A program made the translations under genes and the position numbers. From Marchantia polymorpha subsp. ruderalis (lineage: Eukaryota; Streptophyta; Marchantiopsida; Marchantiales; Marchantiaceae): a DNA stretch of 64,000 bases. The stretch's first letter is position 1, and each line of letters starts with the position of its first letter. Below the pieces are notes generated by a model. That model made no database searches, had not been told where the DNA came from, and worked only from the letters and a program-made list of their open reading frames with translations. Location: positions 10,362,001 to 10,426,000 of the forward strand of contig AP031358.1 in NCBI GenBank assembly GCA_037833965.1. Direction: 5' to 3'. Positions 1 to 12,017 of this stretch are shown one piece after another.

Positions 1-954
1 TTTTTAAGTATCTTCAAAATTGGACGCGTCCCCACCTCTGCAGGTACGATATAAGTTTCGCCAGATTGGAAGTTTCTGTTCCGGGTGTGAGGGTCTTCAA
101 GTCTCCGTGGACACTAGAAATTCACCTTATCAGTAACAGTTTGTGTTAACCCTCATACACCGACGTAGATACATGGAAGTCGTGGATTCGTGAGTTATAC
201 ATCGGCTTAGAATCGAGTTAGCGAAGGACTGGACAAGTCAACCAAACTATAGAAGATCTATCAATTCCTATTCTTGGTACTTTGAAAATTACTAGAGTAA
301 ATACTAGAGTAGAGGAAATACTAGAATTGGAACATCCACCTTGCGCCCATATAGTTCATCTCTTGGCTCTTGCCTGCGTACATTCCTTTACCCCTTGATT
401 TGAATCTCCTATTGATTTTTTCACATCTCACTCAAGTTTCATTTTTTCTTTGCATCGTCCAACCAGATATTGTAAGTTTAAAATCCTCATTCTAGACAAG
501 CTGACATCACTAGAGCAAACTTAAATGAGATAAATGTCCATCAATCTGAATGGATTTCAAGTCACCAAACCGCGACCCCGAGATTAAACCATTTGCGTAT
601 ACAGCTGTCACCGAGCGCCACATCGAACATTGTCCATAACCCTTCGTCTCAGCTTCAGCGTTTTGCCTAGTCTATGAATCCACTAAATGCAGAGACGTGT
701 GGATCATGACTCCCAAAAGCCGCCGAGCACGTGTCGTTACTTCTTCTCTCTTCTCCTCTGTTATTCTGAGCTACAGAGTGCAAGATTCTATAGCATTTTC
801 ATCGTTTGCAATCAAGTTGGTAAGGATCCAGTCCTATAGTGCTAAAACGTTGTCTGCTTCATTGAAATAGTTACTGATTAGTTGATTTTCAGAAGCTACT
901 ATTGGCTTGTCTAATTATCAAGCAGTAGCACTGATTACTTTTCATATTATACAG
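1..954. other. Upstream flank of first gene
   Basis: No open frame is supported here. A good splice donor (GTAAGG) at about 820 and an acceptor at 951-954 suggest that an untranslated or short first exon of the following gene ends near 819, but its start cannot be fixed. Confidence 0.3.
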
Positions 955-3797
955 AAGCCGTAGAGCCAAGTGAGAATTTGTTGAAGAGGCCTTCTCAGAA
1001 TTGGATCAACAAAAGGAGCAAATTTAAACCACAACTGAGGTATGCTACATTTTAGCAGAGGACTAATATGATGCAACTGTTTATCTATTTATCCATTTCT
1101 GCTTTGGTAGAATGTCAGATTATGGACCAATGAAGTAGCTCTGTGATTGTTTTTCTCACTTCGTATTCACGTTTGCGCTCAGAAGTGCCATTCCATTGCA
1201 CATTGAGGAGATGGCAGTGAGGTCATAGTCTCTACAGGATAAGAATCTTTGTAGCATGTATCCAATTGCCTTCATATGCCACATTCATATTCATGGGAAA
1301 CCTGCAGGTCAATGATATCGTGGGAGAAAGTGATGTTCAGTAATTAAGCAAAAGATTCTCGAATGCTTGCAGTATTTAGATTATCTTCTCCTGAATCGTT
1401 CAGCAAGCACTGTAAGGGGGAAACGTGCTAGCAAAATCTTGCGACCATGTGAGATTATACCAGAGCCCCATCTATATCACCAGTCTCCTAGCGACATTCT
1501 TCCTCGCCCGGTGTCAGTTTTCCAACACAGACAAACCATATGCCACGTAACGAGTTGGAAAAACTCTTTGTGTTCACAGAAAGCAGCAAAAAAGAAACAA
1601 AAGAACGATGAGATCTTCGATCATAATTTCCAGTGCTAAACAAGGTAAAGTGTCCTCATTCTTGTTTTCTCCATTAATTTATTCATTAAAGCAGTCAAGC
1701 ACAGCTAAAATTGAGGTACGAGAGTACTTGTGTAACTACCATTTGAAAAGATAAAGAAGTCATCATATTTTATTAACAAGCAGGAACTTTAAGTAGGTTT
1801 AAAGTTAATTAGTAGAAAATTAACCACCCTGTTAATGTCTTTGCAGAAGATTTCGACTCTAAGATATAGTTTTTTGTGCATTCACTTCAGAGACTAAGAA
1901 TAAGTATGAAGCGGATGAAAACCTGCGCAACAAGCACCCTCCCTCAGCTCCATCGAAAGAGTTTACGAGACATCTTCCTGATGTTCCTAGGACATCTTCT
2001 GAACCTCGAGTCTCCGAAGAAGGTGATGTGTTAGACGAAGACATTCTTTTGACTCCAGAAGCCAAGTTTGCATTTCCGAGCCATTTTCATGAGACTCAGG
2101 TCTCTAGAAATCGGCAGTTTGTACCTTCCCAACGTCGATCACCTACACTATCAGTGATGGAGTATGGTATGTCGATCCTATTCATTTCCCACTTTTGCAA
2201 CTTGCAGATTGTGTAGATATCTGCGGATAAGTGTGGTAAGGTTTATTCAAAAGAAATCCAATAGTGAAATTGGTATTCATCGTGGAATAAGCATAAATTC
2301 AATTTCGGAAGGGGATATGTCAGACCGTTGATGTCAAGTAAAATTCTAGACTAAGACCCGACGTCAGGCTTGTGGGCAACACTCTAATCTGACGATTACA
2401 CTTTCTCTTGAAGTGCATCAAATAGATCCATCGAAATGCCATCCACTGGAAGAAATCTTCACTTCTCGGAGGACAAGATTGCGGCACTTAGCATGCATGG
2501 CCCTGGGGTCCAACGAAAATCAACCAACTTGCAGGTAATAATCTTTCTGGATCAAGGAGGTCATCTTACTGTATTAAAGTTGCAACTTCCCTGCAACTTC
2601 CCTGACATTATATTTGACATTTCAGGGCCAGTCTTGTAGAACAGTTGATGGAAAGGCTTACCGGTTGTTCTCCAAAGAGTATGAGGCAATGGTCTCAATG
2701 CCAGCAGAATCAGGTGAGTGATGCAGTTGATCCAACTAGGATCAGTTGTTGAATATCTGAACGGTACATATTCGGAAGAATTCTAAAAATTTCCTCGAGC
2801 ATCAGAACGTTCTTGGTACTCGAAACTAGTTTTGTGAAGCAATAAATCAAGTTACCTCGCAAAGTTATGATCAAAGTAGAGCACTCGAACACTTTGTCCA
2901 TCCTTGCACAGGAGGAGCATCGTGCTATAAATTGGATACGTCAATCCCAAGATCTGAAGAGCAATTTCTGCATCGAATCCAAGTTGGTAGAAAAAGTCCA
3001 GACCATGAGTTTACTGCTTTCTTGATGCAGGAAAGCTTCGTCTCTTCCGGTTTAGTGCACCCAGAGATGCTGGAATTATCACAAGATACAATCAGAGCAG
3101 AAGACGGCAACGACCAGGAACTATGGGGTAAGTACACTCATAACAAAAGAAGATGCTCTCCAGAAGCATCACCAAGTCCAATCTACATCTTACCAGTCGA
3201 GAAGTATAGTCTACCAACGAGGCGATTAGAGATAACCAATCAAACAAATATGTGCGAACTTTGTACGAAACAACCTTGTTCTTGAGCATGACCAGTTTCT
3301 CTACAGGTGGTGTGGGGGATGAGAGCTTTAAGAGCCAAGATTGGGCAATTAACGAACTTCAAGCAGAATTGACGAGCATTGAGCAACTCGGAAACAGTTT
3401 GATTACAACTAGTTGGGGGCTTGGTTTGAGTTCACCTCCACATTCTCCGCCTGCTGACATAGATTTTTACTTTCTTTGTGGAGACGATGCGTTGTCCCGA
3501 ACTCGATACCCACTTGGAGCCTTCGGATCTTCAGAAGACGGAATGTCCGGTCATTATCAACTGAATGTCTCATATTCTGGAATTGAATTTTTGGAAAAGA
3601 GACACCTGACATGGGAGGAGAAAACAAGTATCTGTTTAGATGCTTCAGAGTTGATGAACAACTCAGAGAATGATCGACATCTGTCTCTACCTCCAGCATC
3701 GAAAGTGGAACTTTTAAGCTCTTGTTCAGATTTTGAGCATTCAATCGATCCTCCTGGATCTCATGCCTCATCACCATCACCCCTGCCTTGGAAGTGA
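955..3797 (+). CDS. Unrecognised multi-exon plant gene
   Basis: I do not recognise this protein. Consistent reading frames linked by GT-AG junctions support exons at 955-1039, 1891-2166, 2414-2534, 2626-2713, 2912-2986, 3031-3127 and 3307-3797 (stop). From 1891 onward every junction keeps phase, giving about 380 codons. Another exon, or several, lies in 1370-1650, but its borders and frame are unresolved, so the start codon is not assigned. The 955-1039 exon encodes a basic stretch containing QNWINKRSKFKPQL. The 2912-2986 exon encodes a hydrophilic, possibly helical stretch (NWIRQSQDLKSN). The last exon encodes an acidic, Ser/Pro-rich C-terminal region of about 160 residues. There is no signal peptide or membrane segment. 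The 44-nt intron (2987-3030) is unusually short. Alternatively 2714-3030 may be a single intron, which also keeps frame. It is probably a plant-specific nuclear or cytosolic protein, but its function is unknown. Confidence 0.55.
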
Positions 3798-4626
3798 GTC
3801 CATGACATAGGGAAATTTCAGCAGCACAGTCCAGACGATGGCATCCTCAATTGACATGAGGATCCTTTAACATCATTGGATTTTTCTAATTTACACATTC
3901 TAGCTAGACAGTACATACTATCATTAATCTTCAAATGTATCCATGATCACAAGTGTAACAAGCTGCTATAAATACATGGGCCAGTAAAGTACAATGTGAT
4001 TTAAAGTGAAATATAAGTGTATTTTTGCATGAATATGCGTCATATAATAAGCCTTGATGCATGATTAAGTCAAGCTCCACAATTATTTATCTAGATCAAG
4101 AGCTTAAAACACGTTAGTAATACAGGAGATGTCTTGGATCCAACAAGGAAACATGTAAGGCTTGGTAAAAATGTCGATACATCAAGATAGATTAAATCTT
4201 CTAGTCCGATTGAGTTGAGCAAAGGTGAAAAAAGGTCTAACCTCTTGACATGATTACTGTATGTAAACACATTTCATGTTTGTTTCATACGCTATAACAC
4301 ATAGAAAATGAATTTTGTCCACATGTCCTTCATAAATCTTAAGTACGGATATATAAGCAATCACAAACTAGCATTAATAAATGAAAGAATAATGCCCGAC
4401 TGATCAAAACGCTTTACATATAGTAATTAACTAATTATATGCCTACATGTTCACCTCAAATTGGCAAAAATATTTTTTCATGCCAAATTTCATGTCATCC
4501 ATCACTCTTAAAGCTCAAGATGTCCAAAGAAGAGCGTTCTCTACGCCTTGACATCTAGATTCTTAGTCATCAATGACGTTTTCGTTTCATGGTCAAAGTA
4601 ATCAAGATTCATTTGTCAATTATGCC
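3798..4626. other. Intergenic, AT-rich
   Basis: This is the 3' flank of the preceding gene. No coding or repeat structure is seen. Confidence 0.5.
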
Positions 4627-4945
4627 ATGGTAAATACATGAAATCCGTGGTATCCAAAGGGTCAAATGGCTGAAAAACTCAATACAAGTAAAACATTAGA
4701 TTTCCAGGAAAAAGATCATAAAGATCAAACCCTATCTAGTGTCAAGAGCAATAGAATTATGACTAATGACATACCCAATATAAAGAACTAAATCAAAAGT
4801 CAATAGCTGTAACATAGATTAGAAATACTTAACATCAATTTTATGAGGTAGTTTAATCTCTTCATACCAAAGACATGTAACAAACACATGCTCTTCATAC
4901 TCAATATTTCCACCCTCACATAACCTACAAATGCTTTCATGTTAC
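4627..4945 (-). mobile_element. Decayed LINE 3' end (old copy)
   Basis: The plus-strand text aligns, with many substitutions and small gaps, to the reverse complement of the LINE 3' end found intact at 51.7 kb: remnant ATGGTAAAT tail, CCAAAGGGTCAAA block, then the region of the ORF2 C-terminus around the zinc knuckle. It is 5'-truncated near 4945 and heavily mutated, so it belongs to an older insertion wave than the cluster at the right of the window. Confidence 0.75.
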
Positions 4946-5707
4946 AAATGTAATTATTTCTATTTGTAAGAATGCCACAACTTTAATGACTTCCTCATAT
5001 TGATCTTACTTTAAGAAGCTTGATTTTTAGTTTGAAACTCATGCACACATGTGAACCTCTAATTACTAATTTTTGTACTTCATCATATTTATCTTTCTAT
5101 CTTCCAGGAAGACCACATGTTGACAAGAAAATAATCTTGAAAACAATATGAATAAACTAGTTGATTTTAAAATTTGCGATACGCTATCTTCGAGTCCAAA
5201 TTGAGTCAGCTCAAATTTTATTTTCAGCTTTGTCTTGAATGAGAAAATATCACATCCAAATTCTATCTATTTCCGTTGGAAGTTTTATGATTTTGTACAT
5301 AAGCGGAGATCAACTTGTATTCAAAATCTCATTTTCATTTCAAACAATCAACCTCATTCTTTGCGTTCTATTGTACGTACTAAATTATTTCCGTATACGC
5401 TGTGGTTATTTTGGATCTCTAAACAAAGAATCATATTAAAAGTTCACCTTATCTTCCTCTCTAGTTCGGAGTTATGTAGCTGGTATTTACATAACCGTGC
5501 TACATGAATTGGTTGACATCAGTAGAGTGAGTAGTAAATGTTAACACATCAAAATAATAACGAAATTGTGTCCCATAGTGCAATGCAAGGAGAAATCAGT
5601 CATCACAACCAAGTCATCTCATTTGATGCACGACCGAAGAGTGCACGATGTATCGAGTAGAGCAAAGACTTGTGACGGCGATCGAGCGATCAGGACTACT
5701 ATATTAT

Positions 5708-5746
5708 TGCTTAAGACGGGTCACAAGTTGTGACCCGTCTTAAGCA
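5708..5746. repeat. Perfect 19-bp inverted repeat
   Basis: Two 19-bp arms (5708-5726 and 5728-5746) are exact reverse complements around a single central base. The arms contain TTAAGACGGGTCACAA. A second palindrome follows 5 bp later. Confidence 0.9.
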
Positions 5747-5751
5747 TGGTT

Positions 5752-5786
5752 GCAGTTGCAAGTTGTGACTCACAACTTGCAACTGC
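5752..5786. repeat. Perfect 17-bp inverted repeat
   Basis: Arms 5752-5768 and 5770-5786 are exact reverse complements around one central C. The inner part (CAAGTTGTGA) shares AGTTGTGAC with the palindrome just upstream, so the two hairpins look related. Confidence 0.9.
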
Positions 5787-6398
5787 GAGGACTACACTGC
5801 GGCTGTCAGATTGGACAGCGATCCTAAACAGGAAAATGTTAATATACACACGTTAACCGGGTTAACACGTGTCGAGCGTAGGCTGGTAAGCTGTTAAGTA
5901 CGTCAAGCTGCTCCTCTCAGAGATCGACATTTTGAGCTTGCGGACGGTAGCAGGAACCGGCTTTTCAAGGAACCAGTCGACCAATGGAGGTTCATTAAGT
6001 GACGCAGAATTTTAGAATGTTCTCACAATCACCAGATTCACCCACCATCTTGAGCGGGCCCCGTCAATATATGCAGAATTTGCACTGAATGTGTCCAGTT
6101 GGATATTTCATCCACAGGCCTTTTATTGCAAAAAGGCAGAGAATCTCATAGTCTTGTCAGGGGCCAGACACGTACCGTGAACAATTTCTTACTCAAGCGC
6201 CACCAAAAGTTCAAGTATGTTTTGAACCCGGTCGGATTTAGACACGGTTGACAAAAAATTAAGGCTAGGATTTAGGGCGAGCCTTAAGAAGGGCTGTCTA
6301 TATGTCAAGGGCGACGTGTGCGCCTACCACAGTGATGTGTCGGGATGGCGTGGAACGTTATCGCAGGAATTTTCGCGAAATCTTCGCGACCATTGTGC

Positions 6399-6647
6399 GC
6401 TCGGATGGCAAATTATTGATCGCTGTTAAATTCATCTAAATCTTCCATGCAGAGCATCCCAATGAAATCGTGAAATCAGAGGCTCGGATGGCAAATTATT
6501 GATCGCTGTAAAATTCATCTAAATCTTCCATGCAGAGCATCCCCATAAAATCGTGAAATCAGAGGCTCGGATGGCAAATTGTTGATCGCTGTAAAATTCA
6601 TCTAAATCTTCCACGCAGAGCATCCCCATGATATCGTGAAATCAGAG
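6399..6647. repeat. 83-bp tandem repeat, three copies
   Basis: Three consecutive units start at 6399, 6482 and 6565, each beginning GCTCGGATGGCAAATT and ending GTGAAATCAGAG. They differ by only a few substitutions. No open frame is present. Confidence 0.9.
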
Positions 6648-7547
6648 CATTATCAACGTGGATAGGGCCCTCCGTATATTCAAAACGTACATTTATGTAC
6701 ATGTTTTACAGTTTATAGTTGATTATTTAGATTAACGTACTGGTTATAGACATATCGTAACCTTGGTTACGATATAATGGTTGTTTCTTATATGATGTGC
6801 AACATCAACATTGCAATTTCTTTTCAGAAGTGAAGTTGCCAGGTGCATTTAACAATCACAGGACGGCCGAACTGTGAGCAAAATAGAGCAAAATAAAAGA
6901 TTATCAACAACTGCTTACGACCTCAAATCCTTTGTCGGAAATTTACTGAGCGAATTTAGCATGAATTGGAGGACCATTAGCAGGTCATATGATCAGCTGT
7001 CTTTGATACAACCGATAAGCTTGTAGCTTGCCAACATGCTTGACTCAAGGCAATCGAAAGACTTTCATTTAAACAACCTCGATCTTTCTCTCTTCTTACA
7101 TCTTTTGTCCCTCTTCCTTTCCTGTGTAGGGTGACTCTTTTTCTTGTTCGCTTTAATATTTCTTCAGCCCGTTCTTTACTCTCCCAAGTACTTTTCAACT
7201 TTTCTTCTTCCTTCCTCATTTGTAATCCACGTGGCCTCCATCCTCCCTCTTTTCAGCCTACTGACGTCATTGGCGTCTCAGCCTTCGGGCTGCATCGACT
7301 CATGATCCACGAAGTCACAAATGCGAGAAGAAAACGCTCCATCTAGAACTTCGAGGTTGGTTGTAGGAGTTTCGCACTTTGGAGAGAATTACAGACCCCA
7401 TCCGAATGCATAAGTCTTGATGGGACTCAATACTCAATTTTCAACTTTGTTGAAAATTTACTTCTCCCCGAATTTCAGTTATTCTTTAGTTTTCAACAAG
7501 GCCCCTTTAGATGCTCAAAGTAGGGACTTCACTGATCAAAATAAGGG
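6648..7547. other. Non-coding stretch
   Basis: No gene or repeat is supported here. A CT-rich tract lies at about 7085-7215. Confidence 0.4.
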
Positions 7548-10500
7548 GCTAACGCATACCTACTTAAAAGTGGCATTTTAAGAATAAATGACATCTTTGC
7601 CTCAATTAAAACTCGGCCAATGCCACAATTAAGAGTGACTACGATGTTGGCTTTATGGAGTAAAACCTTAAAACTTTGCCCAGTTTACGAACTTCCAAGA
7701 AAACTAGTGCTATGTGTCAACGTCTCAATTATGCAACCATTTACTGTTCGCATCTCAACTTCGATGCCAACAGGTCTCAACTTTGGATGAGAACAAGAAT
7801 GTTGAATCTGTCACTTTTGAATTGCAACGTCCAACCAGGAAAAAATGCAACGTGTATGTTGTTGCCAATTGTTCGATGTCAAAATGTTTCCCTCTCTCTA
7901 TCATCTCGTGTCAATCAAAATTTGTTTGGGACGCTTCTTTTTCAGTTTTCTCTTGTTGTGAGTGCTTGTTTATAATTGTTTGCTTCTTTGTACATGGAAG
8001 TTGTCTGGTCTTTCGCCTGTTTGTTATGAATCAACTACTATCACTACTGCCAATAACTACTGCAAGATTTGACAACAAATTGCACCGTCATTGAAGATGT
8101 GTTTTCTCTACTTGGATGTCTTTGCTACATGTTAGAATCAACTACTACTAGTAACTATAGCCAAATTCGATGATGAATTACACTATCATTGATGACAATT
8201 ACATGTGTTTTGCTTACTTGTTGCTCTTAAATACAAAGTGGTATCACTAAAGGGTTGTCAACACCAACTAAATAGTAGTTTATGACTGTCAAATTTGAAA
8301 TCTTTCTTTTCAGTTTTTTTTTTTCATTACTGTGTACTGTCAGGTTCGCATCGTTTCCTGTTTGAATAAGTGAATATACACCTTTGTAAATGCTTAGCAT
8401 TGAGTTTTGATGATCCGGTTTTTGAGTTTTTGTACCTTCGGATTTTTTATCTGTATGAATATTTGTGCTTAATTTGGGACACTCTTGAAGTGTATCCTAT
8501 AAGAGTACAGATCTCAACAATCAATGACAACAATAGTTTTGTATCGGAAGCTGTCACTCTTGACGATGATATGAAATCAAATTCAAAGATTATGTATTGT
8601 GTACGGTGATTCTTTGGTTACAATTCAACCTTTAAGAAGTTTGTGGCAGATCAGAAGAGCGATCTCGACGCGTGTGGAATTGCTACATATTCCAACAGTT
8701 TGATGTCACATGAAACGTCATTTGATAAAGTACATAAATTACAATACGTTCTGAAGATTGCAAAATATTTTGCATGCGGCAAGAAGGTGGAAACAATTCA
8801 ATGTCAATTTTGCGTGATCAATGAAAGGTAGAGTTGGAAGGTGCTTGCATGAAAAAAAACGCACTGAAAATATTCAACCACTCCACTTCTTGTTTCGATC
8901 CGAGCTATACAAAGAAATCTTGAGACGCAACATGAAAACGACTGGGCAGCGTATCAACATTTGTCTTTGAGGAGAAGAAGAAATATTTTATGAGAAATTA
9001 AACAGCAAAATTCATTCATACATGGATCGCAAATTGGAGGTTGTCATTTTCAGAAACCTCAACATGAAAATAGTTGATGATCTTGTTGGCAATTTGTTCT
9101 TTAGGTCAGAACAATGATGAAGTGGATTTAATCTTGAAGACAAATGCTATGAAGCTGTTCAAACTTGAAGTCAATGAGAAAGTATGCAAGTATTTTGTCA
9201 CTATCAAAAATATGTTACGATATTGATTATCTGATGATCATACAAGAGCGAATCTGTCTTTTAGGTATAATGCTACTATAATTATACAACGTCGCATTTG
9301 TATCAAGAACGTTAAACTGTTTGGTGTAACTAATCATATGGTTGGTTATTTTTTCAGGTTTATGCTTGTGGTTTCATTACAATTGATTTTGACCGTTCTA
9401 TGCAAATCGTATGTATGGAACTTTTCGTTGGTTGCTGATTGTTCAATGCATCAAGAATAATGCAATTTCAAATATGTGTTGATGAACTTCCATCTATTAA
9501 AGTGCCATTTTGGTATCGTCATACTACGGTGAATTACATGGAGTTGATCAGCACGCTGTTTAACGTGCTTTGTCCAATTTGGACAAACAAAGTCATATCT
9601 ATTGGCTCTGATGGCAAAAACACGATAACGGAAAGAATCGAAGGAGTTGTCACACGGTTGGTGAGTATGTGTTCAAACAAAGTTCTCCTCATTTGATGTT
9701 CTATTCATTAACTAGATCTTGTTGTGAAGCAAGCAACCAATGATGTTGAAGATGATGTTTTTTCAAGATAGTTCATGCTTTCTCAGTTCATGCGCAAGTC
9801 AACGTGATCAACAACATGGGAGTATCAAAATATTCCAAAGACACAACGCGATGGATCAAATTTGATAATTTACCCAAATAGAATTGCCGGAAAATTCGTC
9901 AACACATTGAGGAAAAGCGGCTGGTGCAAGTGCCATCCAATAAGTGATGAATCATTGTTACTTCCCTTAATCCGCTATTTGCAATTATTTTAATTACACT
10001 CAAGACACTGTATGCGCGCAGCATGATTATCTCACAGCAGCTTATTGAATTCGACAAGTTGATGACAAATATATGTGAAATTAGTATTCGTTCAAAACAA
10101 GACGGCCTATTCAATGATGTCGAGTATCAAGATTTGAAATCCATACTATTCAACAACAACATGTATATTTTGTTTGATTCGGGTTGTGATCATATTGATG
10201 ATCAAGTTTCATGGGCACAAGATTCATTCTTGGAAATGGATTACAATACCAAGAATGACATAATCAAGGTAATTGGTCATTTTGCGTCATTAATTGTAAT
10301 CCAAGCGTCCATGATTCAGGCAAAGGGCGACTCAAATATCAATGCTTATGAGCTTGAAGTGCCACAAGTTATGTCTGCCGACATTATCAAATTACTGGCG
10401 CAAAAATTCATTAGTGAAGTTCTAGATCGGTTTTGAACGCATGTGCAGAAACACTGATCACATGAATATAACAATCAGATCAAAGAAGTATACATAGACC

Positions 10501-12017
10501 TTGCTGAACGCATCAAAAACTGCACATGCAGTGAAGATGACGCTTTAAATTAACGACAAGAAGACAATTTTCAACAATGCGTGGGATTCTATCAAATCAT
10601 TTAAGAAACAAGATCTTAGCCAATTTTGTAATGTTGAGAAATTTCAAGTGAGCTCTTGCAAAAGCCTTTGCAAACACATGTTTGATCAAATCCGACTACT
10701 CTATCGTGATATGGAAAAAAAATGATCAACAAACAGATCTGCACAATATGTCTCTTGTCAGCATCATGCACGCATGGCAGTACGACGTTTTAAAAATGTT
10801 ATTTTTATCATTTCAATTAAAAGAAGTGATACACAAGTCTTATCAAATTGGACAAAGTTTATTTTGTGATTTCATTTCATCTTATTGGTCTTGCTGTCAC
10901 ATTATGTGAGTTGAATGTTAACCAAGAAATACTAGTATTGCGAGTATGTAGTAAGTGACTAGAAAGTTTTTTCCTGTTTTTGAGCCGATTGTGGATAGAA
11001 TTTGAAGTAACTCATGATACTCTGATGAAATCTGTTATATTAGGTTAAACCGCGAGATTGTAGATCACACGGAGAGCGCCTTTGCATTAGTTTTTGGGAG
11101 TGGGTTTTCACTACGTTGGTGGCAAAATGTCAAAGTTGAAGTTACATGAGGAGAAGAAAGAGAGAAGAAAGTAAAAAGCATGCATATGTCGCGACGGTGA
11201 TAACTTCATTCTACCGTGTAAAAATTCCATCTTATAATTTTGATTCTAAATGCGCACTTCGATGAGTGCAATCAGTTACTTTGAAAATTTGATGCGGGCA
11301 GGCGATGCAAGAACGTTTGTACAGGTTATTGCTTTCTCTCAATACTCAGATTAGTGATGTGCCAGAACTCGTCTGTACATCCAAAGAAGTGGAGTGGGTT
11401 GAAAAAAGGGCATACTTCCTTCTTGGTGCAAGCTCAATTGCAAAAGTGCTCATTGCACTTTTGCAACCAAAGAAAAGAGTATTACATATACTGCGAAGGT
11501 ATTCTAGTAATGAAATATTTTGGTAATGAAATTGAGTTTCTCTCTAGTATTAGGACCGAGACAGATGATGTCACTCTGCTTAGGCCGAGACATACAATTC
11601 ACGTCTCGTGGATTTTGGAAGTTGGCGGTATTCAATTTAAGTCTAATACTTTCATTGTTAGAATCATAAACCTCAAAGTTATTTTTAGTTATTCTATGTG
11701 CTTTGAGTATCGTCACTATAAATAATCATGATTCCTGTTCATGAACTGTTCTAAATTCTCGTATAATAAATTCATAGCCATCTATTGATGGCTATGGGCT
11801 TCCAGAGAACGCAACATGACAGGCGACAGAACCTAAGTTAACCACAACGTAGAAACATGCATGCCTGAAGTTGCTGTGAAGTGAACTCAATCTACTATAG
11901 TTTGAAGATTGTCACAATAGCTTTTCAATACAAATGCCACTTTAAAAAAATGTTGAGTGCCAAAATTAATGAAAAAGTGGCAAATGTCACTTTTAAGGAG
12001 GTATGGGCTAACATGAC
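7548..12017. mobile_element. Degenerate hAT-like DNA transposon with candidate TIRs
   Basis: The left end (about 7549-7579, GCTAACGCATACCTACTTAA onward) matches the reverse complement of the right end (about 11985-12015) at 26 of 31 positions. Inside, a broken transposase-like coding region (8.6-10.9 kb) resembles the RNase H-like hAT-type proteins known from oomycetes and other eukaryotes. The ends and the target-site duplication are not certain: no clear 8-bp duplication is visible outside the repeats. About 4.5 kb, compatible with an autonomous hAT element that has decayed. Confidence 0.5.
8600..10900 (+). pseudogene. Broken hAT-like transposase
   Basis: Several open pieces in different frames read as parts of one transposase. 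An N-terminal part lies around 8643-8831. A catalytic-core part at 9439-9696 contains VPFWYRHTTVN and later IGSDGKNTITERIEGVVTRL, the segment that in relatives reads roughly SxDGxxxMTGRxxGVxTR. A later part at 10023-10436 contains ASMIQAKGD and VPQVMSADIIKLLAQ, and a fading tail reaches about 10.9 kb. Stops and frame changes separate the pieces, so it cannot encode an active enzyme. Some breaks could be introns, but no consistent splice set emerges. The family assignment rests on remembered motif patterns. Confidence 0.55.
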
